64,000 bases of DNA from Ficedula albicollis (GCF_000247815.1 NC_021673.1:37210102-37274101), one strand, 5' to 3'. Counted from the stretch's first letter, positions 1 through 13,190 are shown. Numbers and translations are program-made. Notes: generated by a model not told the origin, from the letters alone.

Positions 1-392
1 ATGATTAAGGAACTGGAGCATTTCTCTAATAAGGAAAGGATGAGAGAATTGGGCCTGTTGAGGCTCAAGAAGAGATGACTGAGAGCAGACCTCATTAATA
101 TATGTAAGTATCTGAAGAAAGGGTGCCAAGAGGATGAAGCCAGGCTCTGCTCAGTGGTGCTGAGCAATGGGCAGAAACTGATGCACAGCAAGTTCCGCTC
201 GAACATGAGGAAGGACTTTACTGTGCAAGTGACCAGGCACTGGAACAGAGAGGCTGTGGAGTCTCCCTCACTGGAGATATTCAAGAACCGTTTGGATGTG
301 CCATGTGCCCTTGGATGACTTTGCTTGAGCAGGGAGATGGGACCAGATGACTCACCGAGATCCCTTTCAGCCTGGCTCATTCTGTGATTTGA
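1..392 (+). mobile_element. CR1 LINE, 3' end (partial)
   Basis: This is a sense-strand 3' end of an avian CR1 non-LTR retrotransposon, cut by the window start. Recognisable landmarks in order are the aggatgaagccaggctctgc block (about 130-150), the gaacatgaggaaggac block (about 203), the ggagatattcaagaaccg block (about 273-290), ttgagcagggagatgggacc (about 326-345), and the terminal cattctgtgattt (about 379-391). The order and wording match the CR1 3' region after the reverse transcriptase. It carries frameshifts and stops, so it is an old 5'-truncated copy. The subfamily was not assigned. Confidence 0.9.
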
Positions 393-1408
393 GTAAAGAA
401 GGTTTATTATTTAGTAGTAGAAGCAGGCCTAGTTCATGCTGTCCACATACCGGGGCATATCCAGCCCATCCATTAAATAAGGCAGCTGTAAGTATATACC
501 AAAATCTAGCATATGCTGTGATCCTTTCTGCATTCTGCACAAACAAGCATCATGCAAACCACTTCATTTTGCTACTTCATACAACAAATAAAAGGCACAC
601 TAATTCTGCAGTGAAAAATCACTCTCTATGTAAAGAAATGCCCAGACTTAGGGAGCAACATACTCTCACAATCAGCATAACAAAGGCAGCACAAGAGAAA
701 GCAACTCAACTTCTAATCACGTTTTAGCTAACAGGTTGGTAGACACAACCATATGGAACAAGTAACGCCTCTTATCTGAATGAATGGAATGCACTTCAGC
801 TGTGTGTTTGCTATTCTTAAATTATTAAGATTATGGATGCACTATCTACTTGAGAACAATGTAAGAAAACTAGAACATTGCAACTTCCAAAGCTCAAATA
901 AGTTCAAACACGAGGTCTCTAATGTACTTTAAGTGTTTAATTCTAAAAAGTTCCAAAAGAAAAAAGATAAAAAAGATAAATTGTTAAAATTCAATTATAG
1001 TTCTAACAACAATATATTTTAAAAATATAACTGAAGGAAAAAGACTGAATATCAGAAAATGAAACCTTGCATCCTCCAGTTTTTCTTCCATGTATTTAAT
1101 TATCTGTTAGCAGAAATTTTTGTGGAATTTGCTGTCAAAAAGAAATAGTAAGGATGATGATGTTTTCACAGAAGCAATGTTAATAATGCATGAGGAAATG
1201 CAAAATATTTAGTTGCAATTTTCTGAGCTATTTAGAAAAATATTCACTAATCTTTTGCTTCATATACAGTATTTGGGTAAAAAATAAATCTCTACCCCAA
1301 ATCCTTTCTACCTAATCAGATAAATTCCTAATATGAATAAAGCAAGTAATTATTCTTTTAGCTTACTCCATATATTCTCCCTTTTAAAAAGGCACTATTT
1401 TTTCTTAC
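393..1408. other. AT-rich interval without recognisable gene
   Basis: AT-rich non-coding sequence between a CR1 3' end and a candidate minus-strand exon. A 126-codon plus frame at 347-727 starts inside CR1 and has no domain or codon character I recognise. Nothing else is supported. Confidence 0.5.
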
Positions 1409-1518
1409 CTTTACCAATCAAATCTCTGAGAGCAACAGTCCCTTGGGCAACACTCCCTATGATTCCCATCACATTCTCAGGACCTTGTCCTCCTTGTGCA
1501 GTTAAATCTTGCCAGTAT
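1409..1518 (-). CDS. candidate internal exon of an unidentified minus-strand gene
   Basis: On the minus strand a 110-bp segment is bounded by a good acceptor (ttgttcctttaatag just above 1518) and a strong donor (AAAG followed by gtaagaa, just below 1409). One frame is open throughout, 36 codons with one extra base at each end. It begins YWQDLTAQGGQGPENV and ends LRDLIGK. The segment is clearly richer in G+C than its flanks and the peptide looks globular. I do not recognise the protein. A 36-codon open frame can occur by chance in such DNA, so the claim rests on the splice sites plus composition. It lies between two CR1 pieces but on the opposite strand, and I do not read it as CR1. Confidence 0.45.
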
Positions 1519-1582
1519 CTATTAAAGGAACAATATAGCATGGATCAAGCAATCCAGAAGTTTTCTGAAGCATGGGGATCAC

Positions 1583-2905
1583 AAGTTCATGACACGAATT
1601 ATTAAGGAGCTGTTGAGGGGCAGACTTTCTGTTGGACCCCACGTGTGTGTTGGACTTACACACAAGGAAGGACAGATGAGGGATATAGAAGCTGGAGTCA
1701 AGCTTAGCTGCAGTTACCTCAAGATGGTGGAATTCTGCATCCTGAGAGGAAATAAAAATGCAAAAAGTGGGATCATAAGCCCAGACTTCAGTACAGGAGA
1801 CTGACATGTTCAGGGATCTGCTTGGAAGAATCACATGGCAGCCAGTTATAGAGAGAAGGGTCCAGGAAAACTTAATTGTCAGAGATGTCTTCCTTCAACC
1901 TTAAGAACCAACAGTACATGCAAAACACCATGAAAATGAGCAAATGTGGCAAAAGACCTAAATGGCTGAACAAGCAGCAGCTGGCAGAATTCAAACACGA
2001 AAACAAAGCACACATGAGATGGAGGCAGGGATACACAAACTGGGCTGAAATAACATGTGTAGGGGTGCAGACATCACAGCAGGGTCCTAGGGACCTTTGC
2101 AAACCAAATGCCACCACTCTATTCTATTGAAGAATAGCACAAAAAAGGATTCATGGAATTACAAGCTGGTCAGCTTCACATCAAACAGCAAAAAGAATTT
2201 CACCACGTGCCACACTGCATGCTGAGGGCCAACGATCTGCAGAGCTTTGCAGAAAAGAACCCCAGTGTTCTAGTGGACACCATGCTGAACGTGAGCCAAC
2301 AATGAGTACTCAGAGCAAAAGAGGCCAAGATCATTAGGAAGCATTTTACTAGAAAGTCAAGGGAGGTGATTCTTCCTCTTTAGACAGCACTGGTGTTATC
2401 CTTCTGGAGTATTCAATATAATTTTGGGCTCCCCAGTATAAGAAAGACATGGACTTACTGCAGTGCACCCAGCAGAGAGTCTGAAAGATGATTAAAGGTT
2501 TGCAGCATATGAAATATGAGCAGATATTGAGAGAGCTGGAACTGTTCAGCCCATACAGGAGAATGCTTAGGGGCTTTTATCTATTTCTAGACATTTCTGA
2601 TGGGAAAGAGTGCAGAAAATTGAGGCTAATTATTTAAGTGGCAACCAGTCAACAGACAAAAGTTAATGGATAAAAATACAAGGAAACTAATTTAAAAATA
2701 TGAAGAACTTCTTTCACTTATAGGATAATCAGAGACTGGAAGAGGTTATCCAGAATGGCTCCACCTTTGCACATATTCAAAACCCAACCAAACCATCTCC
2801 TTAAGAACCTGCTTTAGCTGACCCTGCACTGAGATAAGAGGTTGCACTAGATGATCTCTAACAGAGTCTTCTGATCTTAAATATTATGTGAATCTGTAAT
2901 TTGAT
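1583..2905 (+). mobile_element. degenerate CR1 LINE, internal region to 3' end
   Basis: Sense-strand CR1 with internal deletions. The 1790-2115 part corresponds to the linker between endonuclease and reverse transcriptase. The frame at 1876-2130 contains GKRPKWLNKQQLAEFKHEN, which matches the usual 'PxWLNKELLxxLKxK' stretch of CR1 proteins. Around 2150 a short NYKLVSFTS-like piece recalls the NYRPVSLTS start of the RT domain. From about 2255 the 'EKNPSVLVDTMLN' type text, then the 3' region (cccagtataagaaagacatg near 2434) and a tail ending near 2900 follow in CR1 order. Most of the RT domain is missing and the frame is broken many times. The 3' part from 2277 belongs to a tandem duplication. 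Confidence 0.8.
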
Positions 2906-4176
2906 TTATGGGAAAACATAAACAGTTTTGCTCAAGTTATTTTTATACAACACTAGTGTTAAAAATATATATACACATTTTCAAATATTGTCACACACAT
3001 TATTTTCCTGTTGTTTTTTAAGGTTCTGAAAGCATCATGTGAACACAACACTGTACTTGATAGCATGATCTTAATTAAATAATTGCACAAAAATACTTCT
3101 TTGACATCAAAATATATATATTCACATGCACTGACACATATCTTGAATCTAACTAAGCATGAGTTTTGAATACAGAGGGTTGGCACACTCATTCATGTTT
3201 GTATCAGAACAGAAGAATAGAAATCTACACCATGCTGAACGTGAGCCAACAATGAGTACTCAGAGCAAAAGAGGCCAAGATCATTAGGAAGCATTTTACT
3301 AGAAAGTCAAGGGAGGTGATTCTTCCTCTTTAGACAGCACTGGTGTTATCCTTCTGGAGTATTCAATATAATTTTGGGCTCCCCAGTATAAGAAAGACAT
3401 GGACTTACTGCAGTGCACCCAGCAGAGAGTCTGAAAGATGATTAAAGGTTTGCAGCATATGAAATATGAGCAGATATTGAGAGAGCTGGAACTGTTCAGC
3501 CCATACAGGAGAATGCTTAGGGGCTTTTATCTATTTCTAGACATTTCTGATGGGAAAGAGTGCAGAAAATTGAGGCTAATTATTTAAGTGGCAACCAGTC
3601 AACAGACAAAAGTTAATGGATAAAAATACAAGGAAACTAATTTAAAAATATGAAGAACTTCTTTCACTTATAGGATAATCAGAGACTGGAAGAGGTTATC
3701 CAGAATGGCTCCACCTTTGCACATATTCAAAACCCAACCAAACCATCTCCTTAAGAACCTGCTTTAGCTGACCCTGCACTGAGATAAGAGGTTGCACTAG
3801 ATGATCTCTAACAGAGTCTTCTGATCTTAAATATTATGTGAATCTGTAATTTGATTTATGGGAAAACATAAACAGTTTTGCTCAAGTTATTTTTATACAA
3901 CACTAGTGTTAAAAATATATATACACATTTTCAAATATTGTCACACACATTATTTTCCTGTTGTTTTTTAAGGTTCTGAAAGCATCATGTGAACACAACA
4001 CTGTACTTGATAGCATGATCTTAATTAAATAATTGCACAAAAATACTTCTTTGACATCAAAATATATATATTCACATGCACTGACACATATCTTGAATCT
4101 AACTAAGCATGAGTTTTGAATACAGAGGGTTGGCACACTCATTCATGTTTGTATCAGAACAGAAGAATAGAAATCT
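2277..4176. repeat. 950-bp perfect tandem duplication
   Basis: Positions 2277-3226 and 3227-4176 are two head-to-tail copies with an offset of exactly 950 bp. All rows I compared are identical and I found no mismatch. The left copy starts within the CR1 coding remnant (acaccatgctgaacgtgag) and ends at agaagaatagaaatct. Each copy holds about 630 bp of CR1 3' sequence plus about 320 bp of AT-rich sequence. Identity this high means either a very recent duplication or a false duplication made during assembly. Confidence 0.95.
3227..3850 (+). mobile_element. second copy of the CR1 3' region
   Basis: This copy exists because of the 950-bp duplication and is not an independent insertion. It has the same CR1 3' text as 2277-2900 and the same endpoint, near the gtgaatctgtaa tail. 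Confidence 0.8.
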
Positions 4177-7100
4177 TCTGCAGAGAAAAATTTAGGTAAA
4201 TGTTGAAACCAAAGACTTACAAGATGGAAGAACTAATAGAGGCGTGTATATGAGAAAAATTGCAAGATAAAATTTGAATTCCTGTACACAGGATGTCAAC
4301 TAAGCCTTATAAATCATGCATATATTTTTACCTCAAGACAGCTTTGGAACACTGAAGAAACAATGCATCACAGGGAACTTATTTAAGAAAAGCCCTATCA
4401 TATTGGGCCAAACAACTATTTTTTTCCAAAATATAGGCTTTTTTTCTGCATTAGTTTTTCTGGTGTCTAAGAGTTTTTAAAACATTGTTGTACCTTCTGA
4501 AGAAGATCAATGACAGTAGAAATGAGTAAATTAGAATAAAACTAGCCAAAGACATTATAATTTGCACTCCTGATGCTGTAAAATACAGAGAGAGAAACTT
4601 GAGAGACGGTAAGCAACTAATACCAGTGCATTTCATGAATCTGGCAACAGTATTTTTCTCACCACTCCTAAGCACTGGGTCTATTGGTTCATGATTGCCT
4701 TCTACACCCTTCAATTGCCTTTTTTTCACTCCTTCCTTGAACTGGCACTAATGTTCTAAGATCAGAAAATTAATATACACTAAAACTAACATAGCAAAAG
4801 AATGCCTGGATGCACAAGCAGCAGACATCATAAAAGTGGTGAAAACACATGACTAGGGAAAGGGGCTTAGCAAGGCTACCTTCTTCAGTACCTGAAGTGG
4901 CTCTCCCAAGGAGTCATCATCATTGTGCTTCAGTTTAGAGTGCAGAGTAGTATTTATTCAATAACTAACCTAGCTGTCCCAGAACAAAGGTAGCTGAAAA
5001 AGCACTTAATATTGATCTACAAAGAACAAAATGTTCATGTTATCCATATCATTTGCATTTTCAACAAAAGCAAAATTTAGTCAGTAGTAGCCAGAGTACT
5101 TTTTTTAATTCACTTGCCCATACAAACTGAAGTTGCCAAAGGAGTTTTGATCCTGCAAACTGAAAGCAAGGTGCACAATCACTCCTAAAAGATAAATGTG
5201 CAAAGAACCAAGAATCTCTGGCTTACTTTAAGATTTGAATGCTTTCCTGGGAGAAAAAAAAAGCAAAACAAGAAAATCACTAATCTTTTGGGTTCTTTTA
5301 CTTTTAAAAAAGTTAATCTTTCTAAATGGTTTTCCATAATTTCCATTAGCAACAACTGTGAAAGCTGAGCTGCATCTCCTCCAAGATTGCAAACTTACAC
5401 TTTTTTGGTTTGCATTTAGCTATTTAGCAATACTGCCTTCCTGAGGTCAGCTTAATCCCATAATTAACAGTTTTATATCATTAATAGCCCTTTCTTCTCT
5501 TCTAGAGCATTTTGCCACGCAATCTTTTCGTACTATTGGTTCACAGAGCAAAATAGCTACCTTTTTGCTTCTGAATTTTTCTGAGCTCTGCTCTGTCCCA
5601 AGCCACCACCAACACATTCACCTTGATTCTCTTAATTTAAATGATTGTAATGAGCTCAGTTCAAGGTCAGGATTCTTTGTTCATAAGGACCACTGGTCAG
5701 ACTGAGCTTTTCTTTGGAAAGTAAATCTAATTCACCGTTTTTCTACTGTGATGACATATACCTTAAAGCACAGAACAGACACCCAGAATAGTTGTATGGT
5801 CAAGATTATCCAGTAATTTTTAAAAAATCATTACTTTAAATTTATAGAAAGAAGTCAGGAAAAAAAAAAAGGGAAAAGATCTTTCAAAAACAGCTGTAGC
5901 CTGTAAAAGAAATTAGCATGAATGACTGTAGGGAAAATATCAGCAATAGACTTTGAAGAAATCTGGCTTGGGTCACTGAAAAGAAAACAGAGGCAGATGC
6001 TAGGCTGCCTAGCCCAGGTCACTGCAGGGAGAACAACAGCTGGTTATGTGAGTCTTGCCCGGGACTCAGAGTTGGTGCTTGATTCTGCTGTGCAATTATT
6101 CAATATCTCCTTGATGATTTTAGTATAGGAGAAAAACTGAAAAACAAGATGGAAGATGGATTTTTTTTTTATTTTTTTTTTTGGCTGGAGCTATGACAAA
6201 TTGAACCATTTATTTAATAACAATACTTCTCTGTTTACATCCAACAAAAGAGTTCAAATGTGGACTAGCTACAAAGACCCTCTGAAATATAAGTAAGAGT
6301 TTCTGAAGTGCTCTACCAAGTTATCAATATTTTAAGGCTACAAAGACTCTCTGAAATATAAGTAAGAGTTTTTGAAGTGCTCTACCAAGTTATCAATATT
6401 TTAATAGTTCTCTTAAAAGCTGTTTCATAGTGCAGATACTTTCAATACCATCTAGATTCACTTCACATTAACTGTAGTATATTTTAAGACATTTTATTTT
6501 CACATTCAAATAGGGGTCAGAAGAGGGTGTGTCCTCTGATCAATGTATCCCCAATCACTTTTAGCTGAGAGTTAAAAAATTCTCTTTTATAACCCACCAA
6601 GCAATGTTCAGTTAAACTTAGGGGAGTTGTTCATCCATCCAAGGCTTTTATTAAAACCTCTACCATTGTAATTTCTGGATTATGTTACAGAAAACTGAAC
6701 TCACATTACAGATACTGGTGAGCAGAAGAGAATTTTTAAAGTGAATTTTTCCATGATTGCCCAGCTCCCCATTTCATGACTCATGCATTCCTTCCAATCA
6801 TATTATTCATCACTCCTTTTCATGAAGGCAAGAAATTATAAATGATTACCATCTTGATTTGTCTAAGCACAGAAAAAAATATCTTTAGAATCAATGGACA
6901 ACTCTACTCAATAGATCAGCTAGTTATTCAAAATATGTTTCACTAAAAATGCAGAATATGCCTTCAGATGTGCCTGTAGTTTTACTAATTGTTCCAAGAA
7001 TGTACAGCAAGCACATGCATACAATAAAGGCTCTCTCTAAGAAAGAGTCTTAAGAATAGCACTTTTTTAGGTGATTAAAGAAAAAAAAATTAATTTTTTT

Positions 7101-10100
7101 GAGGTTGCTAACAAAATAAACTTCTTAATTCCAAGTTATTCAATCCCAAGTAGTACAGGTATTTATTAAGAACAAGTAGGCACAGCGAGGCAAATAAAAC
7201 TCTGCAGAAATTGTGAAAGAAAATGTTAAGAAAACTGTCTTCTGAGCCAACTAAAAAAAAGGTATCTTAGATACCTCAGGGCAAGGAGTTTCCTAGAAGA
7301 GAAACAAAAACAAACTACATAAAAAATGAACTGTATAAAACCAGAAAAAAAGTAAAGTAAATTGAGAAGTTTAAATCATAAGAATTCCATGCTGAAGTTT
7401 ACTATACAAAATTCAAGTTTAGTAGTACTAATCTAAAACCTTTTGTATGAAATGTTGGAACTGAGATAAATATGTTTAAATGGGACTACTCCAGATGTAT
7501 TGGGTCGTTTAAAATTCTGGTCAACTGAACCATGGCACTAACTACACACAAACACTAACACACAGAAACATGAGAATCAATATAAACAACAGTAAAGAAA
7601 GGGAGAATTAAAAAAGCTCTTCACACTTAATATTTTTGCTGGTTTTGTAATTACTCTAAGGGATGATTTTAATGTTTGCTTATCCTCAAACAAAGTAAGG
7701 AGTGTTAAAGCCAGCTATAACCATATGTCAAATGCAAGCACCTAAGATAAAGAAATAGCCTAAAACTAATGTTTACTAAATATAATGCTGTAGAGAATGT
7801 ATTCATCATCTTCAGTGCTATACTAGCTTGTCATAAGTTACACTTTAATGTTGTAAGATCAGAATTTCAGCTGAAAGGAAAAACCTATTTCAGTGAAGTC
7901 ACCACACTAGGCATAGCCTCCTTCACTGAACTTACTGACTCTGCACTCTACTGCTACTAAGATGTTAGAGGCTCTTTCTGGTAGCATCTTAATGCATATG
8001 GTATGCAAGGTATGCCAGTGGTAGTCCACCTGCCTGCTAACTTCACTCAAATAAGGGGAAGTTACACTAGAAAAACTGATTTTTAGCTTCTCTCAGCACT
8101 GGAGACAGAATGAAGAAGACTAAGATATTCTGACTACCACCACGCTGCTAGGAGGTTGCATCCAAGGTACACGTGTCTTGTGAGTAAAGGCAAACTTGCA
8201 AAGTACTTCTTATTTAGACATCACCAAATTCATGAAAACATATTTCAATAAGAAACAGAATCACCAAAAACATTTGGGATTTGAGGCTGCTAAACTCAAC
8301 AAACTATGTTTCTTAAGATGTTAGTCATCTTTTAGGTGCTACCATTCCCCATAGTTAACATAAATTAAAAAAAAAAAACAAAACCACCAAATATTGCCTA
8401 AAGTTTATATAATATTCATTGCCATTACTGAAATATAACTAGTGACTCTGTAGCTCTCATGAGGACTTATTTCACTGCCTGCAAAATAGGAGGCATTTCC
8501 TCCCCAGGAAATACATCACAACACATGGACAGTGTATGTCAGGTGACTTTATGAACATTCTGAAGAAGAAGTGAGAAGAAGAGATATTGTAAAACCAAAA
8601 AATATTAGATTAGTTTACACTATGAACATCTGAGAAGCTGTGTTTTGCATAAAAATACAGAACAATGATAACTGCAAACAGAACAATTCACTATTTACAA
8701 TGTGAATGTTTAATCATGCAGACATACCTTTTAAAGTTCTTTCAGATAAAAAGGTAACATCTTTCATAGAGTGAAAACAATGTAAATAAATGCACAAATA
8801 TTGTTGTAAGTAGGTAGATATTTTGATAATATAATAGAATGATTCACATCTGTAATTGCTTTCAACAAAAGACCCTGTGCTCTTAATAACCCACTGTTGC
8901 TACCAACATTAAGCCTGGAAATTCCTACCATCTTAGTATTGCTTACTATGGTTACACCACTTCTCTCAAATTCACATCCTCTTACAGCTGCAGCCCCCTA
9001 TGCAATCCTCAGTTCAAGTCAGGAACAACTGCTTATTCCTTTTGGACCATTCTGTAGAGTGCAATCAAGGACCAGGCCTGGTAACATCTTGCTGGTTCTA
9101 CCTACTCCCTCTTGAAGACATTCTCTTTCTAGGCAGTGCAGCAAAGATTTTTCTGTGAAACACACAGAATTTCTACTAGCTTGAGGCTTCTTGTTTTGTT
9201 AGCCAAGGTTTTACTAAGATCCATATTTCACGTGAACTTGTATTTTAAATAATGTCTGCAACATCTCTTTTTAAAATATCAGACTTTCATCAATGTCAGC
9301 TCTGATCAATCCTAGACCCCTTAACACAGATTTCCAAAATGCCTTGCAAAGCAGCTACCCTATGAAATGAAACAGAATTTGAATATTCATTTTACAAAGC
9401 CAACGCATGTGTTTGGTCACAAATACTGGATTCTTTTTCTAGTATTTCCTTCTTTTTGAACTTGTGAAGTTTGATCTGAGAGAGTGCTGATCCCTATTCT
9501 GTGAAGCAAGCTAGCATCATTAGGATGACAAAATCAAGTCTTATTGTGGCAAGAAGAAACATCATTTGTGTCAACAACACACTGCTATTGATTTGAACTC
9601 CTCCTTGCCTCACGGGTAAAATAACAAGCTCCTACACACAGACTCTCTAAGCATACCAATAGAGGAAAGAGGCAAGAAAAATACTAAAAATGGCTGTATT
9701 AAAGATACAACAGGAAATATGTGAGTCATGAGATGCAAATTCTTTTATCTGTATGAAACAAATTGAAGAAGAGCTTAATATGGCTTCTGCAATTTCTATG
9801 GAGTTAGATTAGAACAGAAATATACCTACCAATAATATACCAGATTTAGGCTTCCCAACCAGTATCTCCTAACTGTTCAACATTCTCTGTGAAACAAGTC
9901 AGCTTCTGGTTCATTATCTAATACTTCCTAATAATTTTTCTAAAATGTTGTCTTATTTTAGCATCCTGGTCCACCATTTCAGCAGAAATTATCCTTTAAC
10001 AATACTTGTAGGATCTCATTAAAGCAGAACTAAAAAACTGTCAACACAGCCAGGTCAATTATTTTCCTACTTCTGAACAGACTCTAATTCAGAAAAGAAA

Positions 10101-10181
10101 AATGTATCTTTGTTTTTAAAATATACAGAAAAGAGTAAATCCATGGTCATGTAACATCAATATAAGTATCACTTTGCACAG
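4177..10181. other. AT-rich, intron-like interval
   Basis: About 6 kb of AT-rich DNA with short A and T runs and only short stop-bounded frames. A few short minus-strand segments have splice-like ends (for example 4332-4377, 4880-4927, 5227-5246), but each is under 50 bp and could be chance. Apart from the 69-bp duplication at 6268-6405 and a T-rich run near 6160-6182, I see no repeat element or RNA gene. Confidence 0.5.
6268..6405. repeat. 69-bp tandem duplication
   Basis: Positions 6268-6336 and 6337-6405 repeat the block gctacaaaga...tatcaatattttaa. The copies differ at two positions (caaagaccc versus caaagactc, gagtttctg versus gagtttttg). It does not contain a gene. Confidence 0.95.
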
Positions 10182-10742
10182 TGCCCTGGTTTTGGTCGCA
10201 GTAAAGTTCATTTTCTTCTACAGTAGCTGGTACAGAGCTGTGTTTTGAATTTAGGATGAGAACAATGTTGGTAACACACTGATGTTTTAGTGCTCAGTGT
10301 AAAGTCAAAGGACTTTTCAGTGTCTCGTACAAAGTCAGTGTGGAGGTGCACAAGAAGATGAAAGGGAGCACAGCCAGAACAGCTGATCCAAACTGGCCAA
10401 AGGGATATTCCATACCACAGAACATCATGCCCAATAAATAAACTGGGGGAAGGTGACAAGAAGAGGCCAATAACTGCTCAAGGACAGACACAAGCTGGGG
10501 GTCAATCAGCAGGTGGTGAGCAATTTTATTTTTTAAATTGTTTTTCTTGGGTTTTATTCATTCTCTCTGTTTTCTCTCTTCTCAGCACTATTACTATTAC
10601 ATTTTACTTTATTTCAACTCTTATTTCAAAATCTTATGGGTTTTACCTTTTTTGAATTCTACTCCTCATCCCACCACGGCAATGAGGGGAGTGACTGAGG
10701 GGCTACAAAGTACTTGGTTGCCACCTGGGTTAAACCACAACA
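10182..10742 (+). mobile_element. solo LTR, passerine ERVL-like
   Basis: A 561-bp element starting TGCCCTGGTTTTGG and ending TTAAACCACAACA, so it has TG...CA ends. The inner text agrees with a common songbird LTR: tagctggtacagagctgtg (about 10224), tggccaaagggatattcc (about 10394), a TATA/poly(A)-like aataaataaactggggg (about 10433), aggtggtgagcaattttatt (about 10511), a pyrimidine-rich middle, and a 3' end with a gggttaaaccaca motif. The 5-bp flanks are cacag (10177-10181) and cacat (10743-10747), a 4/5 match consistent with an ERVL-type target-site duplication. No internal retroviral genes lie next to it, so it is a solo LTR left by recombination. The Repbase name was not assigned. Confidence 0.85.
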
Positions 10743-11227
10743 CACATCAATAGTTCCTTTTCTAGAACTTAAAGCTACGTATTTAAGCAAATCTGCAGAG
10801 TAAAAAATGTAGTGAGATGAAATACTACTTATGTTGTGTAACTGCACCCAAAATTTAAGCTAATTTCAAACACTTTCACAGTATCAATTTAGCCTGCTAG
10901 AATTCTATAGTCTACCTCTTAAAACAGGAACAAAGTAACATACAAGGAATAAAAAATTACTTCAAGATAACTTCCTTGTTAAAAATACTGAAGTAGAGGG
11001 AACAAAGCTATTTTCATGCCACATCCAGAAAATGGATGAGATGTGAAAGAAATCTCTTGTTTAATGTGACCTTTGGCTGTACTTTCACTTGTCATCATTA
11101 TGAAGTAGCTACTCTCAGTGCCAACACATAAGCTGCATTATATTATCCCATAACAGTAGTAGCACATCTTTCAGGGAGTGTTTCATACTTCAAGAAGCTG
11201 GTGGCAAAATGCTCTGACAGCACTTAC

Positions 11228-11296
11228 CTTTGTAGCTGCTTATAATAGGTCTTATTCAACAATAAGACCTCATTTACAAAAGGAAATAAGAATGTA
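11228..11296 (-). CDS. candidate internal exon (weak)
   Basis: A minus-strand segment of 69 bp. The donor is strong (CTACAAAG followed by gtaagtg). The acceptor is moderate (ctctctgaaatttag). One frame is open with 22 codons, starting TFLFPFVNEVLLLNKTYY. The lower part overlaps a 10-bp-stem inverted repeat (11247-11270), which could instead explain the unusual sequence. No protein recognised. Confidence 0.25.
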
Positions 11297-13117
11297 CTAA
11301 ATTTCAGAGAGCATATCGCATAAACTAGGATATGTTGAGGAACTCCCTTGGAGTTCTCAGCTTCAGTGAAAACATTCAAATAAGGAGAAATGTAAATTTC
11401 AGATTGGAACTCTGCCCCAAATAATAATATTCAGAGCTTTGTTACTGTGCACAGACCAAAAATACTGCATCATTAAGATCCGCAACATACTTGACTTTTC
11501 TTAACGCATGTAATTAAGAAAATATTTCTGGAAAGCAAATGAATTTGAAATTCAAGTAAGATTAATAGAACAAATACGACAAATTTACGTTTTATACAAT
11601 GGTAGCAAGCTGCAGAATAAAAATCAGTAGCTATCATTATCTAAAGCTGTTCATCTAACACCACAGAGAGAAAAAACTATTGATACATACTGTACACACA
11701 TTTTTATCCATGTATATAAATCAAAGGAAACAGCTTCCTTTAAGGCAAGCATATGAAGATACTAAAGCAAGATACAAATTAAATATTCATACATTCAATA
11801 TTTCAAAATAAGGAATTTGGATATACACATGCATAATTTAAGTTCTATAGTGAAACCTGTCTACAGAGGCCATTTCTACTGTATTTCAACAGCATTGAAA
11901 CTTGAAATGTACAATGCAGCCTTTCCATGCTGTGTTAAAACTTTAAAGTATATAGTAATTCATTTCAAGCACTAAACATAGAATAAAGGCCACATTATGC
12001 ACACGGCACTTCTGCAGAGGAACTGCTGCTTTGCTCTATCCATTACAGCTCTGAAACGGGGCTGTCAGTCCTGCAAGGTGGTTTTGGACTGCCCAAGGTA
12101 CTCGCTGGGAACTGAGGCCAGACAGGCAACTGCAGGAACAAGGTGGCTCACTGAAGAGTCCATCAGTCAGAACTGACTCCAAGTCAAATTCTGATTCCAG
12201 GCACCATTTTAAACTCTGTTGAGCTGGTGCTCACACCTAAAGCCTGAAATTGGCCCCTTACACTGCCCTTACACATTCACTCATGCCTCTACGGACTAAA
12301 GATGATATTTCAGACCTTTTTGATTGGCAGAGGAAAGGAACACAAAAACAGGTTTCACACTATGTTGTGCACTAGAAATGATTCTTTGTGATCACAGAAC
12401 CTGAAAGTAGTTTCCATACAACAAAATAGGCATGTTAAATTTGAAGAGCTTATAAATTCCTGTGCATGCAAAAAACACTGGGAGGAAAAAAACCCTTACT
12501 ATCCACCTTCCTTCCTTCAATTTGTATCTCCTTCTGAATGTCTAAAGATACCACCATTCCTCCCCATGTATTAAAACCTTGCCGCTGAAAAAGTACTCTC
12601 CATATGGGTTACTAATGTGAATATTTTATTTTCTTATTAAATGTTAAACGTATTAGCTCAAACATCAAAAGCCTCATTTTAAAAACATCCATTTTACTGG
12701 GACAAAAAATATATGTTAACTGCAAGAATAATTGAAGAGTACTTATTAAGGGGAAATAAAGCTACTCTATTTCTACACTGTTTAAAGTAAACATTTATCT
12801 TTGCCCCTTAAAGGTCACTCATTTGATCTCAACATACCTATGAAATCATAGAAGCAAAAGCTCAGTAAGTAGAAAAGTGGTCTTAAGCAATATAAAACTA
12901 AACAAAATTAGTATCTACATGGTAAATTACTTCATTGAAAACCATCTATGGATTCTGCAAAGAATATACTTTTGCCTTAGAGCTAGTACTTTAATTTTCA
13001 AGAACCAAGAAAAAAAAATCAAAACTAGTCAGTAACAATGCAGCGTTGAAAAGCAATAAACTCAAAATTAAGTTATAAATAATTTAAAGCATGTCATGAA
13101 GATGTATTAATAATTCA

Positions 13118-13190
13118 TCAGATAAATAATTTACTAAATAATCAAATAAATAAATAATGAAATACATAAATAAATCAGCAAATAAATAAT
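13118..13190. repeat. AAAT-type low-complexity patch
   Basis: Imperfect runs of aaat/aata (for example ataaataaataatgaaatac) with interruptions. A degenerate microsatellite of no apparent function. Confidence 0.7.

Noticed and set aside
2959..4142. Two identical 77-codon minus frames
   Set aside because: They come from the 950-bp duplication of AT-rich and CR1 sequence. There is no domain, and the duplication alone explains the identity.
4332..5246. A chain of tiny minus-strand exon-like pieces (4332-4351, 4880-4927, 5227-5246)
   Set aside because: The phases can be made to fit, but pieces of about 20-48 bp with splice-like ends are expected by chance in AT-rich DNA.
10208..10847. Short frames on both strands between 10.2 and 10.85 kb
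   Set aside because: They lie within the solo LTR, which is non-coding.
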